DNA from: a virus
Strand: one strand, 5' to 3'
DNA: 24,548 nt
Virus record (IMG/VR): IMGVR_UViG_3300005466_000073
Span: 1-24,548 of that record
This document shows, piece after piece, positions 15,805 through 22,868 of this stretch; position 1 is the stretch's first letter; each line of letters begins with the position of its first letter. The notes below the pieces were generated by a model. That model saw nothing but the letters and a program-made list of their open reading frames with translations, did not search any database and was not told the origin of the DNA. The position numbers and the translations under genes are program-made.

Positions 15805-15999
15805 CTACTTGCGCTTGCGTCGCGTACCCTGAAGAGGGTTGCGATGCTCAGGATAGACGCCACCGTTGGCGTCCTCCTTCTTCTTCTCGGACAGGAAGAT
15901 GGCAACCTCTTGCTTCGGGTTGGTCACCACCGGACCGGCCGGGCCGCCGCTATGCAGCTTCCCGGACTTGAACTTCTTGTAGACTTCGCTCGAAGGCAC
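15805..15999 (-). CDS. DUF6496-like small protein
   Basis: A 64-residue protein starting at GTG 15999, one base after the preceding stop. It matches the pattern of DUF6496 proteins: EVYKKFKSGKLHSGGPAGPV, then VVTNPKQEVAIFLSEKKKED, corresponding to 'vmhefKxGkLhSGsktGpvVkxpkQAiAIaLSEa'. The C-terminus is extended and very basic (HRNPLQGTRRKRK). Members are common in phages and bacteria, but their role is not established. The placement between a head-region protein and the scaffold suggests a virion-assembly or virion-associated role. Confidence 0.75.
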   Translation of the reverse strand: MPSSEVYKKFKSGKLHSGGPAGPVVTNPKQEVAIFLSEKKKEDANGGVYPEHRNPLQGTRRKRK

Positions 16000-16000
16000 G

Positions 16001-16429
16001 TCAGTAGTCCTCGGCAGGATCGTATGGAGCGGGGGTCGCGTCCTGATCCATGCCCACGATCGGCTTCACGCCTCCGTGCTGCTGGAGGTTCGTGTAGTGA
16101 TCGTCGTTCGACATGTTCGCCATCGCCTTCATGGCCCGCTCGTGCATGGTCTCCTCGATGATCTTGTCGAAGAACTCGATGAGGCCTTCGCCGAAGACCG
16201 TGCCGCCAGCGAGGAACTCGTCGGGGTACTTGTCTTGGCGCTCGCGGCTCCGGTCCTTCCACATCTTCTGGAAGGAGCGAAGGATGCCGTTCATGTACGG
16301 CTTCCAAGTGTGCAGGTAGGCGGGCGAGTTGAGTATCCACTCCATCTCGCCCAACTTCTGCTCGTCGAAGGTTGCTAGGGAGAAGAACTCGGAGAAGTCT
16401 CCGCGCTCAGTCCCTTTCTGTTCTGACAT
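16001..16429 (-). CDS. Conserved-looking head-region protein, function unknown
   Basis: A 142-residue acidic protein at ATG 16429 with AAGGAAG six bases ahead. Mostly helical: FFSLATFDEQKLGEMEWILN, an amphipathic MNGILRSFQKMWKDRSRER segment and GEGLIEFFDKIIEETMHERA. The last 35 residues are polar and Pro/Asp-rich (GMDQDATPAPYDPAEDY). No catalytic motif is recognised. It lies between portal and scaffold, where phages of this type often carry one or two unassigned small proteins. Its start overlaps the 3' end of the 57-residue ORF by 23 bases. Confidence 0.75.
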   Translation of the reverse strand: MSEQKGTERGDFSEFFSLATFDEQKLGEMEWILNSPAYLHTWKPYMNGILRSFQKMWKDRSRERQDKYPDEFLAGGTVFGEGLIEFFDKIIEETMHERAMKAMANMSNDDHYTNLQQHGGVKPIVGMDQDATPAPYDPAEDY

Positions 16430-16580
16430 CGGACACTTCCTTTCTGATGGTCGTCTTCAGCATCCGCCTCGCTGTGCGGTGCTGACGATGCTTGTCCAGC
16501 CGATGGGATCGGCACATCCGACACCAGCAAGCCTTCCAGCCGAGACGGGCCCGGATGGTGGCTAGGTGGAGGTCCTTCAC
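16407..16580 (-). CDS. Small Cys/Arg/His-rich protein overlapping the portal stop
   Basis: A 57-residue frame filling the 147-base gap between portal and the next gene. It starts at GTG 16580, sharing GTGA with the portal stop, and ends 23 bases inside the next gene. The product is basic and contains a cysteine cluster (KACWCRMCRSHRLDKHRQHR, residues 16-35), then a Lys/Arg helix (RRMLKTTIRKEV). The CxC-xx-C plus His residues could bind a metal; no family is recognised. Evidence is the tight GTGA junction, the otherwise empty gap and protein-like composition. There is no strong ribosome-binding site, so translation would rely on coupling to the portal gene. Confidence 0.55.
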   Translation of the reverse strand: MKDLHLATIRARLGWKACWCRMCRSHRLDKHRQHRTARRMLKTTIRKEVSDVRTERD

Positions 16581-18547
16581 CCGGCAACAGGCGCGAGGAC
16601 GGAGCCGATGTCGACCGGCGCACGGAGCGACTGGGCCGAGCCCGGAGGGGCTGCGGCGTTGCCGCCCGGCATACCGGGGATGACAGACGGACCGCCGTTC
16701 GCGATCTGACCGGAGGTGGGGATGTTCGCAGCGCCGCCCGGCTGGGCCATCGCGCCTGCGAGAGCCGGGTTCGTGACCATGTTCTGGAGCGCGGGCTGCA
16801 TGAACAGTTCGTTGATGTTCGGAACTTCGAAGACCCGGAACAGGTTCCGGAAGAAGTTGACCGAGTTGATCTGGCCCATCATCTGGGCACCGAGCGGGGA
16901 AGCGAGGGCCTGAAGTAGCTGGAGCAGGTTCTGCTGCTGCATCTGCTTCGAGAGGCCCATCGTTGCACCGAGGGCGCGGGCGACGTAGCTGGGGTGCAGA
17001 TCGTATGCGGTCAGCGTCTCGCGGGAGGCCGGGATCGGCATGTTCGTGACCGGGTCGAGCATCGCGCCGTCACCGAGGATCATCACCTCGATGGGCGGAG
17101 CGAGGAACTGCTTCGACAGGGACGCGAAGAAGTTGGCCGTCGGCTCCAGCATGTTCTCTTCGTAGATGCGGGCCTCCAGCATGAGCCGGGTGCCCGCTGC
17201 CTCGCGCCTGCCGACGAACTCGCGTGCGGTCTGACGGCTGTCGCCGCCCATACCCTGCACTGCATCGTCGACAATGCCAGTACCCATCTGGAGGTACTCA
17301 CGAATCTGACCGATCCGCGAGTCTGCGATGGAGAGGCCTTGGTTGTTGAACTGGAACGGCATGATGACCGAGGAGGGGTTGCCGTTGACACCGACGAAGC
17401 GACCCGGACGCGAGTAGAGGTTCCGGGTGTTGAGGCCGGAGGCTCGATCGAAGAACCACATCGGGTCGATCATCAGATCGGCCGCGTCGAGGCTCTGGTT
17501 CAGGTAGCGGTTGCCGGTGATCTGCAACTTCTCGACGATCTCGGCCTTGCCCGGGGCGAAGAAGTAGTGCGGGTCGGGCGTAGGCGAGTAGGCGACGAAG
17601 GGGATTTTCTTGTGGTTGTACGGGTTCGGCCGGTTACGCATCAGGTACTGCCGATTGGCGACAGTGATGACGCGATTGACCATGCCGTCGGTCGCGAACT
17701 CCGAGGGGACACGGCCCCAGAACTCCAGAATCTCGATCGGGCGCGAGTACTTGTCCATGAAGCGGGCAGTCTCGTCATCCATCGCGACGCGGGTCTGGAA
17801 GCGCCGCACTGCGGCGAGTGTCTCGGGTGATGCGGAACCGGAGCCGTCACGTTCGAGCCGGGCCAGTTCGGCCTTGTCGAAGGTGCCGATCGAGGCGAGG
17901 TAGCGGAGGTCGTCGAGGTCGAGGAAGTACCGACGGACGAACCACTTCATGTCGCGCAGGCGGCCTACCGTCGGCTGCGGGAAGCAGTCGAGGAGGTCGA
18001 GGTTGATCGTCTCGGGGCCGTCGAAGGTGACGACCTTGCCCTTGCGGATGTGCTGCACGACCTTGCCCGACAGCGGCATCTTGTCGATCTGCTCGATGAC
18101 GGTGTCTTCCTCGTCGCGCCGCCAGCCGACCTGAGCCACGCCCACGCCGTAGAGCGAGGCAGCGAGGATGATGTCGACCTGCTTGAGGAAGCCATCGTCG
18201 TCCTTGAACTGGGCCGCGACGAGCGATTCCTGCTTGCGGGCGATCTTCGAGTCGTCGGGGCCGTATCCGAGGAAGGAGACGGGCGGGTACGAGGAGAGCG
18301 AAGAGGCCGCCATGCGGGAGGCGAAGGACCACAGGGCCGAGAAGATCAGCGGGATGTGGACGTTGTTCTTGTGGGGCGAGAAGCGGCCGTTCCACGTTCC
18401 GCGCCAGAGGTCATAGAGGCGGGGCAGCTTCTGCCGAATGCCCATGCTCTGTGACTCGGAGTACTGGACGCTGTCGACCACCATCTTGCAGAGTTGGCGG
18501 TTGAACAGGTAGCCAGCGGGCTCCTTCTCGATGGTCAGTGAGTTCAA
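16577..18547 (-). CDS. Portal protein
   Basis: A 656-residue protein. The start is TTG 18547, overlapping the stop of the exonuclease gene (TTGA), with GGAGG 7 bases upstream. The N-terminal helical region (LPRLYDLWRGTWNGRFSPHK) followed by NNVHIPLIFSALWSFASRMA is typical of portals of short-tailed phages. Wing-like beta regions (DLLDCFPQPTVGRLRDMKWF, HKKIPFVAYSPTPDPHYFFA) come next. Residues about 410-450 (QGLSIADSRIGQIREYLQMG, then RQTAREFVGRREAAGTRLM) match the stem/clip and long crown helix. The C-terminal 60 residues are Pro/Gly/Ala-rich and probably disordered. Size and order after terminase support the call. The portal forms the 12-subunit ring through which TerL pumps DNA and onto which the adaptor docks. 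Confidence 0.9.
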   Translation of the reverse strand: MNSLTIEKEPAGYLFNRQLCKMVVDSVQYSESQSMGIRQKLPRLYDLWRGTWNGRFSPHKNNVHIPLIFSALWSFASRMAASSLSSYPPVSFLGYGPDDSKIARKQESLVAAQFKDDDGFLKQVDIILAASLYGVGVAQVGWRRDEEDTVIEQIDKMPLSGKVVQHIRKGKVVTFDGPETINLDLLDCFPQPTVGRLRDMKWFVRRYFLDLDDLRYLASIGTFDKAELARLERDGSGSASPETLAAVRRFQTRVAMDDETARFMDKYSRPIEILEFWGRVPSEFATDGMVNRVITVANRQYLMRNRPNPYNHKKIPFVAYSPTPDPHYFFAPGKAEIVEKLQITGNRYLNQSLDAADLMIDPMWFFDRASGLNTRNLYSRPGRFVGVNGNPSSVIMPFQFNNQGLSIADSRIGQIREYLQMGTGIVDDAVQGMGGDSRQTAREFVGRREAAGTRLMLEARIYEENMLEPTANFFASLSKQFLAPPIEVMILGDGAMLDPVTNMPIPASRETLTAYDLHPSYVARALGATMGLSKQMQQQNLLQLLQALASPLGAQMMGQINSVNFFRNLFRVFEVPNINELFMQPALQNMVTNPALAGAMAQPGGAANIPTSGQIANGGPSVIPGMPGGNAAAPPGSAQSLRAPVDIGSVLAPVAG

Positions 18548-19152
18548 GAGAAGACCTCCATCCCTCCTTTCAGACTGTCGGGGATGTGGAGTGAGGTGAA
18601 GCGCCCACCGAGGGTGATGAGGCCACCGTCACGGCAGATGCGGGCGAAGAGGTCGCGGGTGAGGTACACGTCGGAGGCACAGTAGTTGAAGATGCGGCCC
18701 CATTGGCCCTTCTTCATCAGGTCCTTGACGTTGCTGCCATGGTCGATCTTGCCCCGGCCGAGGTTCTGCTTGGCGATCCGGTCGAGCGTGAAATCGCCCT
18801 TCTGTCCGTGCTTGCCGATCTTCCGATTCGCGGCCGTCGCCATCTCGTAGATGTCGTAGTGGAGCGGAATGCGGAGCCGGCGGCCGACGAGCCCTTCGAG
18901 GCAGGGAACGTCGAACCGCTCGGAGCAGTAGCCGACCACGGCGTCGGCCTGTTCGAGATGTCTCGCGCAGGTCTCGGCAGTGTGGTCATCGTACATGTGA
19001 AGGGAGTAGTCGCGCGTGTCGTAGACGGCGATGGCGCAGGCACCGCCCTTGCCTCGGCGGAGTGCCTCCCATCCGGCTTCCTTGTCGGTGGGATTGAGGT
19101 CCTCGGCCCACTTCCGTGTCTCGACGTCGAAGATCATGATGCGGGAGCGCAT
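18544..19152 (-). CDS. DEDDy-type 3'-5' exonuclease-like protein (RNase H-like fold)
   Basis: A 202-residue protein, ATG 19152 with AAAGG eight bases upstream. All three exonuclease motifs of the DnaQ/RNase T class are visible: FDVET (D9, E11), VVGYCSERFDVPCLE (D81) and YCASDVYLTRDLF (Y157, D161), giving a DEDDy arrangement. D100 in HYDIYEMA and the TLDRIAKQNLG segment fit the RNase H-like helicase-associated (YprB-like) branch. The predicted activity is metal-dependent removal of nucleotides from 3' ends of DNA or RNA. Its position inside the packaging module, between TerL and the portal and overlapping the portal start by 4 bases, is unusual for such enzymes and ties its expression to head genes. 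It could act in DNA end processing, recombination or host nucleic-acid turnover. Confidence 0.85.
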   Translation of the reverse strand: MRSRIMIFDVETRKWAEDLNPTDKEAGWEALRRGKGGACAIAVYDTRDYSLHMYDDHTAETCARHLEQADAVVGYCSERFDVPCLEGLVGRRLRIPLHYDIYEMATAANRKIGKHGQKGDFTLDRIAKQNLGRGKIDHGSNVKDLMKKGQWGRIFNYCASDVYLTRDLFARICRDGGLITLGGRFTSLHIPDSLKGGMEVFS

Positions 19153-19165
19153 CGGTGCCGCCTTT

Positions 19166-21103
19166 CTAGCCTACAGGCTCGTACGGGATGTAGTCGTCGC
19201 CCCAGTCGCCTCGGACGCCGTCGTCCATGAAGCCGTTCGCCCGTGCTTCGTCGCGATCGGCCAGCATCTGGAGGACTTCCTCGTTGGTGGGACGCCGTGC
19301 TATGGACTTGAGTTCCTGATCGCCCGGCGAGACGACGACAGCGCCCTCGTCCACCGCGTTGCCTCCTGAACCGAGGTTGGGCGGGAACCAGAGCTTCGAG
19401 ATGAAGCCGTCGGCTTGAGCGTCAGCAAGGTCGTCGTGCGAGGCTGAATCAACCTTCAGAATCTGGTTGACCATCTTGTGGACGACCGGGTGAACGACGA
19501 AGTGGGGGCACTTGGTGGCCTCCATCGTCTTGGTAGCTGGGTTGTACTTGGGTGGAGGGCAGTCGCAGCGGGGACGGTCGAGCAGGATGCGGACATAGCC
19601 GGTGGCCCAGTGGCCGACGGCCGTACGGATGCGCGATCGCTTGTCCTTCTTGCGGTTCAACTGGATGAACCAGTCGTTGCCGAGTTGGTAGCCTGCGGAG
19701 CGCAGGAGACCGAGGACTCGGTTCTTGTAGGTGCCTTCCTTGCCGCCCGGCTCGACCTCGTCGGTGACGGCTTGGACCATGATGCCCCGGCGGCGCAGGT
19801 TACCGAAGACCTTGATGAGTTCGACGTTGAAGTCTTCCTCACGCCACTCGTTCGAGGCTTTCAGGTTCTGCGTGTCGAGGTAGAGGAGGCCGTTGTCCCG
19901 CTCGTCTGCGAGCCAGACCACGATGGCAGAGTCGTCGCCCTTGCCCATGTTGTCCTTGTTCTTGAAGGCCGTGTCGATGTGGATGGTGGCCCACTTCGGA
20001 CGGACGTTCCAAGTGAAGTCGTCGTAGGACATGTACAGGTAGGGAATCTGCGACTCGACGAGCGGCGCGTGTTCCGATGCGCCCGGGTCGTTCTGCTGCT
20101 GGCAGGCGAAGTCTTCGGCGTCGATGCGCTTGGCATCGGCGATCGTCCGCTTCGTCCACAGCTTCGGGTGCGTGGGCTCGCCAGTGACGGGGTCTTCGGT
20201 CTGGTAGAAATAGACGTGCCAGACGCCCGCGCCCCATGCGACCTTCTCGGTCACGGAGGAGTAGTGCGGGCAGGGCATCCCATTCCACGAGGCGATTCCC
20301 TCTTCCTTGAAATGGCGGCCGGCGATGTCGTCTTCGAGGTAGCGGGTGAGCGTGAAGACGAGAAGGCCGTTTCGGTGGAGCGAGTTCTTCGAGGCCTTGA
20401 CGCCGGCATGTGCAGCCCGAAGGTACGCCTCGCGTTCGTCGCGAATCTTGTTCGCTTCGAGCGGGTCGTCCCAGAAGACCGATCGCGGGTGATAGCCCGT
20501 TGAGCCGATGTTCGAGGTCGAGGTGTCGATCGAGGGCTCGCCGATGTTCTTGGCCGTCTTGCAGGCGTGGTTGATCGCTTCCTTCGTCTTGTCGGTCGCG
20601 CCTGCGACCCAGTCGCCATAGAGCCACGCGAACTGCGAGTCCTCGTCGGTCCCGGCCATCACGGAGATGAGGGACTTGAGGATGTCGCCGGACAGCTTGG
20701 AGGAGGCTGACTGGAGCAGGGTCGTCATGTTCCTGTCGAGGAGGTGCAGCCAGAGGATGGCCGACTTCTCGATCACGGTCTTGCCGTATCCTCGGGGGAG
20801 GACGGAAGCGATCTTGTACTGCTCGGGGACTCCGGCGATGGCCCGCTCTCGCCACGAGAGGAGGTGGCCTTGGTACCAGCGAGCATACGGGTGATGGATG
20901 GGGTCGTAGAGCCACAGTGGCTCGGAGGGGTTGGACCGGAGGAAGGACTCGGCTCCCCAACCGCGCTTGATGAAGTACCAGAGGCTGTCAGGGTGCGTTC
21001 CCACATTTCCCGCACCGTCGTGCCACGCTTCCGGCGCACAGATCGCACGCCAGAGATCACGCTCCGCTTCCAACGCCCAACCTGTCTCAGCAGTCTGCGC
21101 CAT
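19166..21103 (-). CDS. Terminase large subunit (TerL), ATPase-nuclease
   Basis: A 645-residue protein at ATG 21103, with GGGAG 5 bases upstream. ATPase domain: Walker A-like LPRGYGKT (102-109), Walker B SVFWDD (208-213), coupling motif TLTRY (251-255). RNase H-like nuclease domain: IHIDTAF (D377), VTDEV (D448) and SHDDLADA (D557/D558, D561), the expected metal-binding acids. The N-terminal lead LWLYDPIHHPYARWYQGHLL is typical of TerL proteins of this type. TerL cuts concatemeric DNA and drives it into the prohead through the portal. Residues 513-534 contain CDC and CPH within an extra loop of the nuclease domain. The preceding zinc-ribbon ORF overlaps the first 331 bases in another frame. Confidence 0.93.
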   Translation of the reverse strand: MAQTAETGWALEAERDLWRAICAPEAWHDGAGNVGTHPDSLWYFIKRGWGAESFLRSNPSEPLWLYDPIHHPYARWYQGHLLSWRERAIAGVPEQYKIASVLPRGYGKTVIEKSAILWLHLLDRNMTTLLQSASSKLSGDILKSLISVMAGTDEDSQFAWLYGDWVAGATDKTKEAINHACKTAKNIGEPSIDTSTSNIGSTGYHPRSVFWDDPLEANKIRDEREAYLRAAHAGVKASKNSLHRNGLLVFTLTRYLEDDIAGRHFKEEGIASWNGMPCPHYSSVTEKVAWGAGVWHVYFYQTEDPVTGEPTHPKLWTKRTIADAKRIDAEDFACQQQNDPGASEHAPLVESQIPYLYMSYDDFTWNVRPKWATIHIDTAFKNKDNMGKGDDSAIVVWLADERDNGLLYLDTQNLKASNEWREEDFNVELIKVFGNLRRRGIMVQAVTDEVEPGGKEGTYKNRVLGLLRSAGYQLGNDWFIQLNRKKDKRSRIRTAVGHWATGYVRILLDRPRCDCPPPKYNPATKTMEATKCPHFVVHPVVHKMVNQILKVDSASHDDLADAQADGFISKLWFPPNLGSGGNAVDEGAVVVSPGDQELKSIARRPTNEEVLQMLADRDEARANGFMDDGVRGDWGDDYIPYEPVG

Positions 21104-21555
21104 TGGAACTCCCAGAAGCCGATGTAGCCTCGTGCGTAGAGGCGTTCGAGCGTCGTGTAGACGGTGTCAGGGGAACCGCCTCGCTGGTAGATGTCGGCGA
21201 GTAGGTCGAGGAAGGTCTTCTCATTGAAGGCAGATGCATCATCGACGATGGCCTGCGCGGCGGCCGACAGGGCAGTCTTGGGTGGATCGATGCCGATGCG
21301 GCGAAGTTCGTCGTCGTATTTCTTGGTGCTGTCCAACCTCTCGGCCAGTTCGACCTTACCGGTGCCGCACCACGGATGGGGGCAGGGAGGTAGGATGTCG
21401 GGGATGTAGTAGCCTTCGGACCGGAAGACCTCGACCGGGTTGCCGTTGACCGGGATGAAGCGGCCGGGCCGCTTGTAGAGGCAGTCCTTGCAGGCCATGA
21501 TCCGGGTCTCGCCCGGAAGGGCCTTGCCACAGACAACGCAGTGGTTCTCGATCAC
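20773..21555 (-). CDS. Zinc-ribbon protein with frame overlapping TerL
   Basis: GTG 21555 shares GTGA with the stop of the glycosyltransferase gene and has AAAGG eight bases upstream. The frame is 260 residues long. The first 150 look protein-like: a C6xxC9...C22xxC25 zinc ribbon (HCVVCGKALPGETRIMACKD), a CPHPWCGTGK segment (58-67), then helices (NEKTFLDLLADIYQRGGSPD, TVYTTLERLYARGYIGFWEF). From residue 151 on, the frame overlaps TerL, and its Ser/Pro/Thr/Arg-rich composition is what an out-of-frame reading of a GC-rich gene gives. Either the C-terminal 110 residues are genuine, or the frame reflects a shift or sequence error near 21100. Function unknown; DNA or RNA binding is plausible from the zinc ribbon. 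Confidence 0.65.
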   Translation of the reverse strand: MIENHCVVCGKALPGETRIMACKDCLYKRPGRFIPVNGNPVEVFRSEGYYIPDILPPCPHPWCGTGKVELAERLDSTKKYDDELRRIGIDPPKTALSAAAQAIVDDASAFNEKTFLDLLADIYQRGGSPDTVYTTLERLYARGYIGFWEFQWRRLLRQVGRWKRSVISGVRSVRRKRGTTVREMWERTLTASGTSSSAVGEPSPSSGPTPPSHCGSTTPSITRMLAGTKATSSRGESGPSPESPSSTRSLPSSPEDTARP

Positions 21556-22262
21556 TGGGGCCGCCTTTCGATCATGCCGGCGCGGATGAGGCGGGGCTTG
21601 GTCATGGAAGACTTGTTCGCGTGGTCGAAGTAGTACTTGATCTCGGGGCTCATCTCGATCTCGAAGTAGCGCGGGTCGCCCGAGAGTTTCGGGACGATGT
21701 GCCACGGGAGGTGCTTCGCCATGTAGGGCGCGCCGATCCGGACGCCGTTGATCGCGTACTCATGCTTCGAGCAGAGGGCGAAGGTCGTGTCGGTGGGGCG
21801 ATTGTGGATGGCGATCGAGTCGAGCCACTTGATGATCGGGCCGCGAGACTCCGGGTGATAGCCGTCGGGGTAGTCGCAGAAGCGGTCATCGGTCCACGCC
21901 GGATTCGTTGGCGGGATGCGGTAGTCCGAGAGGGTGAGTCCGACCTTCGGGTAGCCGAGCCGGAGGACCTCGGTCATTCGGTCGGCCCAGTCGTTCGGGA
22001 GGTCCGAGAGGTCGAGGTCAGGGTCGCTGACGACGTACTTGGTCCCGATGAGGGAGCGGCCGAAGATGTCCCACGGTGCCGTGTGGCCGAGGTTCGAGTC
22101 GAGCGAGACGACTTCGCAGGGGTTCGTCGCGTACCAGTCGAGGAGGGGCTGGTAGGTCGAGGCATTGTCGATGATGATGACTTCGTGCCCCTGACGCTTC
22201 AGTACCCCCACCATCTCGCGGGGCCACGTCAAGTAGTTGCGGTTGTTGATGAAGCAGAGCAT
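21552..22262 (-). CDS. Glycosyltransferase-like protein, GT-A fold
   Basis: A 236-residue protein, ATG 22262 with AGGAG six bases upstream. It begins with a Rossmann-like strand-helix (MLCFINNRNYLTWPREMVGV), then HEVIIIDNAST (26-36), resembling the nucleotide-binding start of GT2-type enzymes (V-x-I-x-D-N-x-S-x-D). YVVSDPDLDL (76-85) supplies a DxD-like metal/nucleotide-sugar motif. The C-terminal half (GYHPESRGPIIKWLDSIAIH, SKHEYAINGVRIGAPYMAKH) would bind the acceptor. No membrane segment is present, so it should be soluble in the host cytoplasm. It lies between a zinc-finger gene and the zinc-ribbon/TerL genes, 42 bases and -4 bases away. The acceptor could be a virion protein, phage DNA or a host surface precursor. 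The DxD reading is the weaker part of the call. Confidence 0.75.
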   Translation of the reverse strand: MLCFINNRNYLTWPREMVGVLKRQGHEVIIIDNASTYQPLLDWYATNPCEVVSLDSNLGHTAPWDIFGRSLIGTKYVVSDPDLDLSDLPNDWADRMTEVLRLGYPKVGLTLSDYRIPPTNPAWTDDRFCDYPDGYHPESRGPIIKWLDSIAIHNRPTDTTFALCSKHEYAINGVRIGAPYMAKHLPWHIVPKLSGDPRYFEIEMSPEIKYYFDHANKSSMTKPRLIRAGMIERRPQ

Positions 22263-22304
22263 TACCTGCTCCTTTCGTGGCTGAAGAACGACTACTTTTT
22301 TCGG

Positions 22305-22562
22305 CTAGCGGCCGGCGATGAACTTCTGGCCGCCGTTGAAGCGCGAGTGGAGTCGGGGATCGACGAGGTTCTTGGCGCGGGACATCGCGCGCTCGTGTAG
22401 CGCCTCGCGTGCGGCGTAGAGCGCGTCGGACTCGGGAGCCTCGGGATTGGCCTTCCGGTGCTCGTCGTAGCGGGCATCGTGGGCAGTCTGGCACTCGGCG
22501 CAGCGGACGGCGACATAGTCGGACTTGGCGTTGCCGCAGTTCTGGCAGTGGGACGTCAGCAT
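22305..22562 (-). CDS. Small zinc-finger protein
   Basis: An 85-residue protein at ATG 22562, one base after the previous stop. The N-terminus has two CxxC pairs (C6-x2-C9 and C21-x2-C24: HCQNCGNAKSDYVAVRCAEC), a classic treble-clef/zinc-ribbon layout, followed by a long basic-acidic helix (HDARYDEHRKANPEAPESDA) and a basic C-terminus. The family is not identified, but small zinc fingers of this kind are frequent in phage early or packaging regions and often bind nucleic acid or proteins. The downstream 42-base gap contains no clear terminator. Confidence 0.72.
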   Translation of the reverse strand: MLTSHCQNCGNAKSDYVAVRCAECQTAHDARYDEHRKANPEAPESDALYAAREALHERAMSRAKNLVDPRLHSRFNGGQKFIAGR

Positions 22563-22563
22563 C

Positions 22564-22866
22564 TCAGTTCTCCTTGGGAGGGGGCGGGGGCAGTAGCCTC
22601 GGTGGGTGGTCCAGCGAGTTCAGCACCCTTGTGATCCAGCCCGCGTCTGGCTCGTTGGCGTACTCCTCGTTGAGGAGGTGCTCGCGCATCGAGAGTTGCT
22701 CGCGGTGATGCCTGTTCGTGGCGTCCTCGTGGGTGACGACCCGGACGAGGATTCCATGTTCGTTGCGAATCCACATGAAGTCGGAGGGCTCGCACCAGCA
22801 GTCGGCAGAGGACTCGTGGCCGACCGGGCCGATGGAGAGGTGGATGGTAGGCCGGTACTCTTCCAT
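22564..22866 (-). CDS. Small phage protein, function unknown
   Basis: A 100-residue protein from ATG 22866, two bases after the peptidase-like gene's stop. An alternative GTG at 22872 overlaps that stop and is better spaced to AAAGGA, and would add two residues. It contains HESSADCWCEPS (residues 17-28), a CxC with adjacent His, then a predicted helix-rich middle (TNRHHREQLSMREHLLNEEY) and a Pro-rich tail (RLLPPPPPKEN). No known domain is recognised. The frame coincides with the 3' part of a long shadow frame in the preceding gene, but from 22866 on it is the only sensible reading. Confidence 0.7.
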   Translation of the reverse strand: MEEYRPTIHLSIGPVGHESSADCWCEPSDFMWIRNEHGILVRVVTHEDATNRHHREQLSMREHLLNEEYANEPDAGWITRVLNSLDHPPRLLPPPPPKEN

Positions 22867-22868
22867 GT

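Noticed and set aside
19839-20960. Minus-strand 373-codon frame inside TerL
   Set aside because: Fully inside TerL in another frame. TerL has all ATPase and nuclease motifs in its own frame, and this reading is Arg/Pro-rich.
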